Assembly (NCBI GenBank): GCA_037447655.1
Contig: JBBHKE010001956.1
Span: 308,848 to 325,189, forward strand
Direction of reading: 5' to 3'
DNA length: 16,342 nucleotides
Origin: Zygnema cylindricum
Lineage: Eukaryota; Streptophyta; Zygnematophyceae; Zygnematales; Zygnemataceae
The notes under the pieces were generated by a model. That model was not told the origin of the DNA, ran no database searches, and saw nothing but the letters and a program-made list of their open reading frames with translations. Below, one piece after another: positions 1 to 10,626 of the stretch; positions within the stretch are counted from its first letter, which is position 1, and each line of letters starts with the position of its first letter. A program made the position numbers and the translations under genes.

Positions 1-41
1 TTTCCCCCAACCCTCTCCCTCCCTCTCCCTCCCCCCCCCAG

Positions 42-1956
42 GTACTTTAACGTGGTGGGTTCTGACCCCCTCGGTCGGCTGGGCGAGATTCTGCCACGTG
101 GCATCCAGGCTGGCAGGATATCTGCCGCGTGCTTCCACGTGGCACTGGGACACGTGCCAAGTCTCAAGGTCAGTGGTCTCTCTCTGTCTCTCTTTCTCCC
201 TCTCTTCCACCCTCCCTCCCTCCTTTTGGACTCCTTGCCTCTTTTTTCCTCCCTCTGCTCCCCTCTCTGCCCCCATGTCAACCTCCCCAGTCCTCCCGCT
301 TCCTCTCGCCTTGTCTTTTTGTGCCACAATTTTGTCGTTTTGTGCCATAATTTCGTCGTTTTGTGCCACAATTTTGTTGTTTTGTGCCAAAATTCTGTGG
401 TTTTGTGCCACGATTTTGTCGTTTTGTGTCATAATTTTGTCGTTTTGTGCCACAATTTTGTGGTTTTGTGCCGTGATTTTGTTTTTTTAAATTCTGTCGT
501 TTTGTGCCACTATTTTGTCGTTTTGTGTCATAATTTTGTCGTTTTGTGCAGATTCTGGGTACGAATCGCGCGACGCCAGATGGCACGTGTGTGAGGGACT
601 ACGTGCACGTGAGCGACCTGGTGGAGGCGCACATGGGGGCCATGGAGGGGGTGGAGGGAGGGAAATGCAAGGTTTACAACGTGGGGACGGGAAAAGGTGG
701 GTAAAATAATAATAATAATAATAGTTAAAAAAAAAAAAAAAAGTTAAAAGAAAAGAGGAAAAGACACCGGTTTTGGTCCTTGGAGAGGCATGGAGGAGTG
801 GGAGGAGGGGAAAGAGTAAAACTTCTAGTTTTTTTTTTCTGGTTCTGTTGTGAGTATATATATGTAATGTGTAGTTAATGTCTATAATAAAGAAATTTTT
901 AATAATAATAATTCAAAAAAGGAAGAGAAAGGAAGAGAAAGGGAGGAAATGGGAGGTGGAGAGGCCGTAGAATTTAGTGTGGACATATTTCACATATCCA
1001 TTTTCTCCCTTTCTTTTTCTTTTTTTTTTGGGGTGTCCATTTCTTTTTCCTTTTTTCTTTTTTCTTTTTGCGTCGCCTTTTTTTTTGTATATTTTTTGTT
1101 TCTTTTTCTTTTTTTTTTCTTTGACTTTTTCTTTTTCTTTTTCCTTATTTTTTTTCGAATGGGTATATTTTTTGCGAATGTATGTTTGTGTTATTTTCTT
1201 TTTATTATTTTATTTTTCGTTTTTTCTCCTTTTGGTTCTCCTAACTTGAAACAAGTTTGTCGCGTTGTTTTTGTGTTTTTTTCTTCTTTCTTTCTTTTTT
1301 TTTTTTTTGTATTTTTCAAAAAAGGCACATCGGTTCGGGAATTTGTGAATGCGTTTAAAGAAGTGTACGGAAAACCTTTCAAAGTGAGTGTTTTTTTTTT
1401 TTTTAATATTCCAAAGAAGATTTATTTGGTCAAAAAAAAAGAATCTGCAAGAAAAATCTTCAGAGTTTTTTAAAAAGAGGATTTGATGGATGATTATTTT
1501 TTTTCCCATTTAAAGAAAAAATGCATGTTAATAAATAAAAAATTTCAATAGATTGTAAATAAATATACACCACCTCTTTCATCCACACTATTATTGATAA
1601 ACACTTTTTTTTTCTTTCATTTATTTTTTTCTCTTTATTTTTTCCTCTTTTTCTCCTTCTAATTTTATTTTTGTCCCTCGTCTCTTGCATAAGTTTATCC
1701 TCCTTTTTTTCCTTTTTTTCTTTTTCTTTAATTTATTTCCCATTACTTTTAGTTTAAGTTACTTTACTAAATAAAATGTGAAAAAAAAAATGTTTTTTAG
1801 GTGGAGGAGGAGAGGGAAGGGAGGCTGGGAGATGCGGACGGAATTTGGTGTGATCCGAAAAAAATAAAAAAAGAACTTTTTTGGGAACCAAAATATCCAA
1901 ACTGTAAAGATGCGATAAAACACGCATGGAACTGGCATTTGAAATCTTCCCATTGA
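42..1956 (+). CDS. UDP-sugar 4-epimerase (UDP-arabinose/UDP-glucose 4-epimerase type), C-terminal four exons, 5' truncated by window edge
   Basis: Family members interconvert UDP-xylose/UDP-arabinose or UDP-glucose/UDP-galactose with bound NAD, supplying sugars for cell-wall polymers. Exons read by eye are 42-168, 552-696, 1325-1383 and 1801-1956; all introns are GT...AG, and the stop TGA is at 1954-1956. About 162 C-terminal residues are visible, against 350-400 in a full family member. The first exon opens with the last base of an Arg codon, then [15 protein letters not shown], the family's (R)YFN motif with the SDP-GRLGE insertion I associate with plant UDP-arabinose epimerases. Exon 2 carries [18 protein letters not shown] and YNVGTGKG. 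Exon 3 reads [10 protein letters not shown]. Exon 4 has [19 protein letters not shown] and ends [10 protein letters not shown]. The Rossmann NAD site and catalytic Tyr-x-x-x-Lys must lie upstream of the window. The C-terminal third is divergent ([10 protein letters not shown] where relatives have a GDYAEVYSDP-like stretch), so the substrate is uncertain. Family assignment is firm; the exact sugar is inference. Confidence 0.85.
317..551 (+). repeat. 21-bp minisatellite, about 11.5 units, ending inside a splice acceptor
   Basis: Units begin at 317, 338, 359, 380, 401, 422, 443 and 464. A short 15-bp unit follows at 485, then units at 500 and 521, and a half unit at 542-551. Each unit starts TTTTGTG(C/T)C and usually ends ATTTTGTCG, with a few substitutions. 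The array lies in the epimerase intron 169-551. The last half unit is TTTTGTGCAG, the 3' splice site itself. Because the period is a multiple of three, one frame stays open and spells repeated VVLCHNF. That peptide is an artefact: the intron is 383 nt, so reading through it leaves exon 2 out of frame. Confidence 0.9.
705..742 (+). repeat. (AAT)n microsatellite followed by a poly(A) run
   Basis: About six AAT units just after the donor of the second epimerase intron, then a short GTT spacer and a run of about 16 A. It is intronic simple sequence with no sign of function. Confidence 0.8.
1000..1320 (+). repeat. T/C-rich low-complexity tract in epimerase intron 2
   Basis: About 320 bases made almost entirely of T runs broken by C, with few A or G, leading up to the acceptor of exon 3 (AG at 1323-1324). 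It acts in effect as a very long polypyrimidine tract. Open frames here encode only Phe/Ser/Leu strings and are not genes. Similar but shorter T-rich stretches occur in the next intron (1384-1800). Confidence 0.75.
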
Positions 1957-2795
1957 AAAAAATAAAAAAATAAATATAAATGAAAGTAGTCTTTGGACTT
2001 GGGATTTCTTTTTTTTTCCCCTTCTTTCTTCCCCTTTTTTTTTCTTCTTTTCTGTAGGTTTTCCTTTTTTCCTGTTTTTCTTTTTTTTCTTTTTAGAATG
2101 AGTGAAGTTCCTTTAGAATTTGTAAAATTTCCATCGTAAATAAAAGATAGGAATGTAAAGAAAATGTATAAAAAATAGAGATGTAAATTTGTAGATCTCA
2201 TGTACATTTTAAAACGAAAGTTTAGATGTTGACAATAAACATTGATATATAAAATCCCTTATGTTGGGAAAATTTTGCAAGGCATTATGATTACGGTACG
2301 TCTTTTTTTTATATTACGAAGTAGTTTTTTGTTGAAATATATGTTTGGTTATCATCTTTTTTCATTCTTCTCCGTTTTAAATGATGGCGATGATAGTGAT
2401 AAACATTCGATTGTATATTGCAATATAATTTATACATTTTAATTTGGAAGTAAAAACGTTTTAGAAAAATCTAGATTCCACATTTTCTAATGGTACTTTT
2501 ATTGCAAAAATCAGGTAGAAAATTAGTGAAAAATGTGGTTAAACCGTAAACACCGGTTACCGATTGCATCTCTTTAAAGGTCAAAAATATGGTAGCTAGA
2601 CTAATACACTACTAAATGCACTAAATCTTTACTACATCGTCTTTGCTATACTAGATGTTCATGAAAAGTTGTTAACATTCTACGTGACAAGTGTCATATT
2701 GGGTACTATTTGAAAGATTCGTAGATTTCATTTTATTTATTAATTAACACTTTTGTCAATGATTGACGGCATTTCAAATGTCAAATATTGCTCTA

Positions 2796-2966
2796 CCCCG
2801 GATATACAGTGTGATTAGAAATGAATTAAAATCAAATTTTATTACGGAATGAAACCAACATCCACTCCTAATAAGTCCTAAAAATCCTAAAAAATACAGA
2901 TAACATAATATTTTAGCAAATGCAGTTGGTCCCTTACTTTTCATTCCAAACAAACATATCCTGCCC
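2796..2966. mobile_element. possible degenerate MITE with imperfect terminal inverted repeats
   Basis: The left end (CCCGGATATACAGTGTG, then GAATGAAACCAACAT further in) and the reverse complement of the right end (GGCAGGATATGTTTGTTT, then GGAATGAAAAG) share GGATAT and GAATGAAA at similar spacing. The style, with CATTCCAAACAAACA near one end, recalls plant Tourist/Harbinger MITEs. Identity is modest and no target duplication is clear, so this is a weak call. Confidence 0.3.
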
Positions 2967-3298
2967 GGTAATTCTTATTCCGGGATTTCTCCCACGTGGA
3001 TAGTGTAATCATACATAATTCTTATAAATATGTGACTTCTTAGAAAAATATTTCACACAAACAACTGTATATGTCGTAAAGTACAACGGCGTACCTTCAC
3101 AAATTGCCACTAAATAGAAAGTACTGGTGTAAGATTTATTGTAGCTTTACTTGTTTTGACTTCATTATGAATGAACAGGATAATCAGAGTGGATAAAAAA
3201 TTGGCACTAGGAGGAAAGTAGTCCGTGCATTACTGTTCTTTAGTGTACAAAAGCCAAAACAAACTTGCTTATAATTAGTGATACTTCCACTTACAGAT

Positions 3299-3399
3299 AT
3301 TCCCACTAATAGTTGGATTAATCTGACAAGCAGTGTACGGAGAAAAGATGTTTCAAGTGAGCAAGAAAAATATAAACGCCAATAGCGATACAAGGTGTA
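3299..3399. mobile_element. degenerate terminal fragment of the local MITE family, copy A
   Basis: The segment ends CGCCAATAGCGATACAAGGTG followed by TA, the same terminus seen at 12335, 12887 and 4239. Its last 75-80 bp align with 4165-4241 over the landmark order ...TAATC, AGTG(T/C)ACGG, AAAAGATG, AAGTG, AATA(A/G)CG, GGTGTA. I could not find a convincing inverted partner end, so the element is either a relic or longer than I can trace. Confidence 0.45.
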
Positions 3400-3962
3400 G
3401 TTAATTACCACATAAGATAGAACCATCTTGGAATCACTTAATGCAAGCTACTCACATCATTCATTGAAACACACACGCAGACGTGAGAAATAAGAAATGT
3501 TACAAATTGTCAAAAAGTGTTGTAAAACTGATGCACTAGACTATGAAACCATGCACTACTCTCATTCTCTTTTAACAACAAAATATTAAATCAAAGGACA
3601 AGATCAATCCATTGCACATCAATCAGTACTGAATTGTTACTGCCATCAACTATTTTTCAGCTTTTCTCCGCACACAAATGTCTGTTTACAGTTAGGAGAC
3701 ATGTCCATCGGAAGGTAACACACTGATGTTTAGGGCAGATAAAGAGCATTGTTCCATTAGGCGGTCTCAGTCAGCGTCAAAAATTCATTTACTGAAGCCA
3801 TCGTTCCATTGTGTCGGGTTAGCAACCAATATTTTACTTTCGTGGTACACTTTTATTGGTCCACGTAATAGATGAATACGATTCTGGTAATCTTTAAAGA
3901 ATCTCTGACAACAAATTGTGACCACATATTTGAACCAGTGAAGAATTGACCTACTCCTGTTG

Positions 3963-3994
3963 CAAACTGAAAGCGTCACAAACTGAAAGCGTCA
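3963..3994. repeat. exact 16-bp tandem duplication
   Basis: CAAACTGAAAGCGTCA occurs twice head to tail (3963-3978 and 3979-3994) with no mismatch, which indicates a recent slippage event in intergenic DNA. Confidence 0.85.
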
Positions 3995-4141
3995 GACGAT
4001 GGCGTATACGATTATGCATACGACGGTCCACGTTTACACCCATTAACGTGGAAAATCAATTCCATAGTAGGCATGTTTTTCTGACATTTTTTTTTTTTTG
4101 GTACGGCACTGTACGAGGCTTTCAGTAAACAACGGCATTTA

Positions 4142-4241
4142 GCCCCTAATGGAACCTTACCCTAATAATCCAGCAAGAGTGCACGGTAAAAAGATGATTT
4201 AAGTGTTAAAAAAATTTAAGCTAATAACGGTACACGGTGTA
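4142..4241. mobile_element. degenerate terminal fragment of the local MITE family, copy B
   Basis: Homologous to 3299-3399. It ends AGCTAATAACGGTACACGGTG at 4239 followed by TA, matching the family terminus CTAATARCGAT..CGGTG. No inverted partner is recognisable nearby. Shared order and spacing of several blocks with copy A argue against chance. Confidence 0.45.
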
Positions 4242-4914
4242 AGTTTCTCCAATCCCGCCATTCATTTCACCACACAACTTCGCACTAAGTGGATTAAATA
4301 CGTACTGAATTAAATTGCATCCCGCAAAAGTTTAATGCTGAGACATTTTAAAACACCGTTGCCCATAATCCACAGGGCCATTCTTTTATAATGCTAAAAT
4401 ACCAAATATTATGATACCAGGCTCCATTCCCAATGTTCAAAAATTAACATCCACAAAGTAGAAAACAGCAAACAAAGTATGAATAAAAAATTCTATAATT
4501 TCTTTTATCAAAAGCTACTAGCGATCTTGGAAGCAAGTGCACGGATTTTACCCTTTCTATTGTATCTTCATTAAACTTAAAACTTGACTACCTAAAACCC
4601 CACACCCGTAGGATTTCAACATACCAAAAATTTCAGATACCTCTAAGGGATTTCTCTTAAATTCCTGAGTAATGTTTTTTTCTGTGTTTTTTTCATCTGT
4701 GAAGACTGCTGCATGCAGACTTCTAACAGTATTTGTAGTTTTGTGTCCTCAATTTCTAATTATCTTCCCAATTCATATTCATATGAGTTTCCTTTCCAAT
4801 ACCACAAACCTCATATTTCAAATACTCGACTTTTTAATTAGCTTTCCACGATTATCTTTCCACTAATACAAATCATCATATCCCTTGTAATTGATTGAAG
4901 CTGTTTTCCAAAAT

Positions 4915-7900
4915 CTATGTGAGGGTGGTTTTGATGAGCATACGGGTAACCACATAGGGGTCGACATTTGCCGCCGGCCTGCGGTCCTCCAAATATCCCT
5001 TTCCAGCCAAACTGACAGGGAGAGGGATACGAATCGAGGCACCACGATCGGCCACGCCCGACCTAAGTCACAAAAAAAAAAGGTAAGAAAAAAAGAGGGT
5101 AAGAAGACAAGAAAGAACTAAAAGGTAAGAAGAAACAAGGAAAGCTGTGATAGATCGTGATGCCTATGCATGGATCATATAAAAGTAGACGAAAATGGTT
5201 ACATCTTCGGTTGAAAATGTAATTGTTTGCAACTCACCTGAAAATATCGATGCTGGCAGTCTCGTGTTTGCCGGTCAATCTCTTCTCATTACCAATTCCG
5301 TACACGGAAATGTGTTCCTGGTGCTTCTTTGAAAGCTTCTCGATGGCAGCTTCAATTGCCTGTACCAGAAAATAATCACTGAAAATCATTAAAAATCACC
5401 ACAATAATAGCCAGATTACTAATCATAAAACGTTGTTATTTACCTAGCTATTACCTCAGTTCACCATGACAGGGAACTTACAAAATCGGGAGTTTCTCAA
5501 TAAATATTTTGAAAAACCAAGATGGCAGTTTGAGAAAGTCATATGGAAAGACAGCCAAATGCAGTTCTACCACAAATACTCTTAAAGACAACTAATTAAA
5601 CAAATAGAATTCGCTAACATCAGTTCAATCTTGAAGGCTGTATGAGGAGCGCAAGCAAAACAATGAAGAGTCAGACTCATACAACCTCCCCAATTTCCTA
5701 GATGTAAGGACTGTATAAAGTAACCCAAATAGATAAGAAATAACAATGTAGCCCACACTAATAGAAGTAAAACACCCATGTCAGCTATCCTGATCTATCC
5801 ACTTGGGCTTTGATAAATATGAGAACTACTATTGTCAAAGTATTACACAAAAATAACGAGATGTATATAGAGAAATATGTATAGAAATTACCTTCATTCC
5901 ACCGTCCTCTCGCATGGACTTGGTAGAGTAGTTGGTGTGGGCACCAGTTCCGTTCCAATCTCCCTCCATGGGCTTGGGCTCAAAGGTGGCAATAATGCCG
6001 AAGTCTTCACCCAACCTGTAAAACCAGTAAAAAAATAATAAATTATGTGAATGGCTGGAACCATAAATAGTTGAAATTAGGATGTGGGTTGCTGAAATTT
6101 TATCCCGTTTCATGGAAATGTAAAACAATCTCACAGAAACATAAACCATAAACCTCCAATGAACAAAATAATGGGACACGGGGAACTATCCCGAACTGTC
6201 TTTCTTATGAGCACCTTCATTAAACTAACTAGAGATTTAATCCCTGATGAATACCTACTGTGATTTATTCAAAAACCTATATAGATGACTGTCACGTAAT
6301 TGACAAATTCCCGTAATTCTCATAGTAAGTTTCAGCCAAAACATTGTGACCTATGGTAAACTGTATACACCAGATCCCTAAAAATCTCTACCACTCGGAT
6401 GTGCAAGAAACCATAAAAATGAAAAAAACAAATGTTTTCCCAAATTTGACCTTCTTCTTCTCTAGCTAATAGAAAGTGACGAAACCTTGACTCAAAAACT
6501 CTAATATTTGGAACCCTTAAACAAAACCTATTTAAAATAACTGCCTACTAAACTTCAATTAACTTAACTAGGATGACCAAATGAATTAAAACCGATGAGA
6601 ACTGCCCTGAGCAATAACAAATCCACACTATAACCTACCCATCCCTAAAAAAAATCCGAACCCACTTCCCCCTTCATCCCCTCTCCCCTGCTTACCTGTG
6701 AAGCAGCCACCTAGCAATCATGACGTGGTCACCCACTTCCAAAGGCCCAGCTGGCCCAATCTGGAACTCCCACTGTCCGGGCATCACCTCAGCATTGATA
6801 CCACTGATTTTCAAACCAGCCTGCAAAATAAGACAATAAAATGATAATGCAACAATGAGCGAAACAAATTTCAGAAATTACAGTGGGCTACAATATGCCA
6901 CATCTCTCCCATAAAATTAGTATTCGATATCAATTAATATATATACGTACCAATTAATCAACAAAAAAGTGAAATGATATAATAATTTTTAGATTTTTGA
7001 TGTGACTTACGGATACAGATGCACATCGTCTACAAAATTAGAATTGTGGTGTTATAGTTTATGATAATCAGCATTACAGATAGGAACGTTACCTACCACA
7101 ACAAACAAAAATATAGCTGGTAATATTACATTAGTGTAATAATATTACATAATAGAGAGAAGATAGTACAAATCCGATTGTGAGGGAACATTGTGTTATT
7201 ATTGAAAAATATATACTGAAAACTATTTGAGACATTACGAGTCCAGCTAAAAAGCTTCTGCAAAACTTCCAACCATTCAAAAAGTACTGATAGAGTTAAT
7301 TAACTATTAAACATAGGCAAAAAAGGACAGACAGCCATTATGCATAGCAAACCTTTTCAGCACAAAATGAAACAGCTAGATAGTAGGAAAACTTTTAAAG
7401 GTATAAACCACAACTTTTACTGAAGTAGATACTAAAAAGTAAACTGAAAAATTGAATTAAACCTCTAAGGGGTATAGAGGCAATTACCTTCACACAGGCA
7501 TCAAGATGGGCCTCAACGAGAGGGCGTCCATAGACAGATTCAAGACCAACACCACAGTAGAAGGGGCCCTGGACAATATTTATCACAAAAATACAAAAAA
7601 ACAAAAAGTACACATTTAATATTCAACCATATAAAAAAAGGGTATGGTGATTCTGCACATAATTCAACAGGAAAAAAACTGGCTTGTACGTTAAATACTC
7701 AAAGCTATAAAGGAAAAGAAGGGAGTGGTAATCTAGAGTTGAAAAATGAAGTAAAAAAATACATCCAATATTCAAAAATTGTTAAGAAAAGAAAGAATAG
7801 TGAGTTTCTAGAGTTAAAGGAAATAGAAGCTTGGGTCAGCAAAATTAGCAGAGCCAGAAAGAACACATCCTTAAACTGATCAAGCATTGAAATCTGCTAA

Positions 7901-10544
7901 TTCTTTAAAAATCAAAATAAAAGATTCCCACTAACTTTCCGCAATTAACAATAACAAAAACAGCCAAATTTCCAAAAACCCGTCCAAAAACCCAAAACAA
8001 TGCCTTCAAATACAGATCAGAAATGTCATTTCAAAGAGACAACAAACTGAAAAAACAACTAAAATGCGAGTAAAATAAACTTTCACACCTGAGGGTGAGG
8101 ATATCCAGCTTCGGGCCAGCCATAAACTTGACCCTTCTTGCTGAACATTGTGTACTCTTGCTCAAATCCAAAAAGAGTCTCCTCAGCGAGGACTTCAGGG
8201 GACAAGAGGTCTAGCACTGATCGTCGAGTATTAGTGGCATGGGGGGTAGAGTCAGGGTTCAAAACTTCACAGAGGACAAGGACGTTGTCTCCACCCCGGA
8301 TAGGGTCGGCGCAAGAAAAGACGGGCTTCAAGATACAGTCAGAGTTGTTGCCCTCTGCCTGTCCAGTACTGCACATCAGAAGAAAATAATTCGGAATTTC
8401 CAAAAAACGTTAAATCAAGGCATATAGAATGTGACAGACACATAGACTGAATTAATTTAACTGTCCAGTGCTGAACGTCAGGAGAAAACAAGGAAAAAAA
8501 AGATAAAATCATTCAAATTAGTGTCAAACAATGGGAATCTATTGATTTTTGAGTAAATAAGTACTTGGCTACTTAAAAACTGACTACAGATGGTCCTATT
8601 TAGAGAACAGGTTGCTAATTAGATGATTCAAAGGAAACGATAAAAAACTGCGAATTTGGTGAATTTCAATCTCATGCTCAATACTGCAACAAAAAAGAAG
8701 AGAACTAACCATATACTGAGAATAAATTCCATTACAAGAACCAAATAAACACTACTTAAAGAATTTAAACGGGGAAAGAAAAACAGAGAGAGCCAGTCAT
8801 CAACAACTTTTAATCTGGAAGCACGCTAAGTACACTAAGCTTGTCCGATAGAGAAAAAAAGAAAAAACGATTCACCAATAGACACGGGGTAGGTTGGCAT
8901 CAAAGGACTCACCTTGAGCCATCAAAACTCCATTCAGGGAACTCGCCTCCAATAGGAACTGGCTTCTGGAGCACCTTGGTCTTTGAACGCATTTCATTGA
9001 ATCTCACCCCCTTTTGTCCCTCCAAACCATCTGCCCAGATGTACTCCACTTTCTGAGCCAACTCTGCCTTCACTGACACTGCTCCAGCCTGTCACAAACA
9101 AACAAACAAAAAAGAGGTCCGACATCAGAATTGATTTACACCCTTTGCAGCAATTTCCTTCCAGAGGACTATATCTAATTTTAACAGAGTTTTTATCCTC
9201 TTAAGAGAACAAAGAAGAGTCCCGACATTAGAATTAAGTCTATCCTTCACAGATACTTAAGAAGTTACTTTTCTCTCAAAAGAACCAAAATTGTCATACA
9301 GACAGCAAAAGAAGTCACATGAAAAACAAGCTCAGGTTTAAGGACAAAGAGATCAGATTGAAAACGTTCCAACATTTTTAACAAGGAATAGAATAGAACA
9401 CATTTATGCACGACCGATCAGTACAAGCATCAACAAAGCAAATACAAAAACAGTTGAAAATTTCAAAAAAAAGGTAAGATATATACACAAGTGTCACATT
9501 TACATTGAACTGACTACATTGCCATTTAAGTAGAAATACAAGGACCAAAACAAAAACCTTACACAAAAAGGAGGGAAATCTGAAGGAAACAAGAATTCAG
9601 ACAACAACAAAAGCGTGCACCATTATGTAGAAAAAGAAAAAGAGTCAAAACAAAAGCAGACGCAGAGCAGAAAGATAATTCAGTACACGGACTCAAAGAT
9701 GTCAGCAGAAATCACAAAAAAAATGCTAGACAATGTTTCTCTCCTCAACAACGTCGCACTCTCAACAAAAATAAAAATAATCCACATTCAGAGCACAATA
9801 CACATTCAATATTAGTAGAAACAATTGGAATCAGGCTACAGATCGCAAACTGATTCAAAATAGCGTTCCTCGCCAGGAAGAGTCTAAAGTAGCCTGCTAT
9901 ACACATTTAAATGACCGTGCAATAATGACTATCAGAAGATACCATAATTCACTGAGTAGACCTGAACTGAGAAAACACATTACCTGTTTGGTAGCAGGTC
10001 TCTTAGCAACTAGTGAAACTACTCGGAATTCAGAGTTTCCAAAGAATCCAGAAACTTTAGCTCCAGGGATCTGAAAAAAAATCACATATTCCAGAAATTC
10101 CATAAGCAAACCTCCTTTGAAAACACCTACTTTGTAAACACCAAGTCACTGTGATGTAAAGCTTAACAAAGATATTGTACTTTAAACAGCACATGTAAGA
10201 CAAAATGCGAATACTATATATACTCAGCTAAATCCTGACGTAAACTACACTCAGAGTTCCTGCATTGTAAAAGAAACCAGCTATCCAACATACAGCACTG
10301 GAGCAATTTTCAGTGTACATAGGTTTGGCATTCATATTGTTACAAAATCATCTGTTAGCTGCTTCTAAAAAGCCTTTCCACGAAAAAAGTAAAACACAAA
10401 AAAAAAAGGATATTAACAAAGGATCCATTGATTTACCTGCACAGCTTCACCGGACCTTCCGGCAACAAAGCTTTGCTCAGATCGCGAGACCAAAGATCCA
10501 CTGGAAATGGCGGACCTGGCAATGGAAGCTGCAGCGGCGGCCAT
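4915..10544 (-). CDS. GSIIB: glutamine synthetase type II, plastid-targeted, bacterial-like GSIIB lineage; complete, nine exons, 416 aa
   Basis: The enzyme makes glutamine from glutamate, ammonium and ATP; the transit peptide points to the plastid. Coding exons in transcript order are 10544-10437, 10070-9984, 9088-8913, 8368-8089, 7568-7488, 6820-6696, 6015-5892, 5359-5238 and 5062-4915 (stop TAG). All introns are GT...AG, and the lengths sum to 1251 nt, exactly 417 codons. The start ATG (10544) sits in GTAGCCATGGCC. Residues 1-65 are rich in Ala/Ser/Arg with few acidic residues, as in plastid transit peptides. The core begins KVEYIW at about 78. Landmarks: [11 protein letters not shown] 115-125, FEQEYT 192-197, [15 protein letters not shown] 253-267 (ATP-binding signature), [16 protein letters not shown] 306-321, RLTGKHETA 354-362, DRGASIRIP 373-381, [13 protein letters not shown] 392-404. 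Segments such as [20 protein letters not shown] and TPHATNTRR match bacterial GSII and GSIIB better than plant GS1/GS2. The start lies in the exon that holds the transit peptide. The linker LPVSLAGKG after RIP is unusual. No promoter elements are clear. Confidence 0.95.
8461..8491 (-). repeat. decoy copy of the exon-4 splice acceptor inside glutamine synthetase intron 3
   Basis: This stretch matches 8359-8389, the true intron 3/exon 4 junction, at 26 of 31 positions. On the minus strand it reads CTGACGTTCAG|CACTGGACAG, against the real CTGATGTGCAG|TACTGGACAG. The copy preserves an AG acceptor and the first three codons (Thr-Gly-Gln), 102 nt upstream of the true site and in the same phase. It then meets an in-frame TAA three codons later. 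Confidence 0.75.
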
Positions 10545-10626
10545 GGCTACTGTCACTAGATCCTTAGATGAAAACACTACTGCGAGCTTGTTGCACAAAC
10601 TCAATCAGTGAGCGAGACGAAAGCTT

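Larger units (their letters stand above)
1957..4914. other. AT-rich intergenic region between two convergent genes
   Basis: This is the space between the stop codons of the epimerase (plus strand) and glutamine synthetase (minus strand), so it holds both 3' UTRs. AATAAA occurs at 1961-1966, immediately after the epimerase stop, and at 2234-2239. The second is the better-placed candidate poly(A) signal, but neither can be proved. No open frame here resembles a known protein. Apart from the repeat fragments listed separately (about 2796-2966, 3299-3399, 3963-3994 and 4142-4241), I see only unstructured AT-rich DNA. Confidence 0.6.

Noticed and set aside
317-551. Regularly spaced repeats suggesting a CRISPR-like array.
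   Set aside because: The units are contiguous with no unique spacers, diverge from one another, and lie in a eukaryotic intron.
52-594. A 180-codon open frame with repeated VVLCHNF, looking like a tandem-repeat protein.
   Set aside because: It reads through the epimerase intron. The repeat is a 21-bp minisatellite that keeps the frame open by chance, and exon 2 is entered out of frame.
949-1473. A 174-codon Phe-rich open frame resembling a membrane protein.
   Set aside because: It is the translation of a T/C-rich intron tract and overlaps exon 3 of the epimerase in the gene's own strand; the hydrophobicity is purely compositional.
8138-8389. Plus-strand open frames opposite glutamine synthetase exon 4.
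   Set aside because: Antisense shadows of a well-conserved coding exon; no family resemblance.
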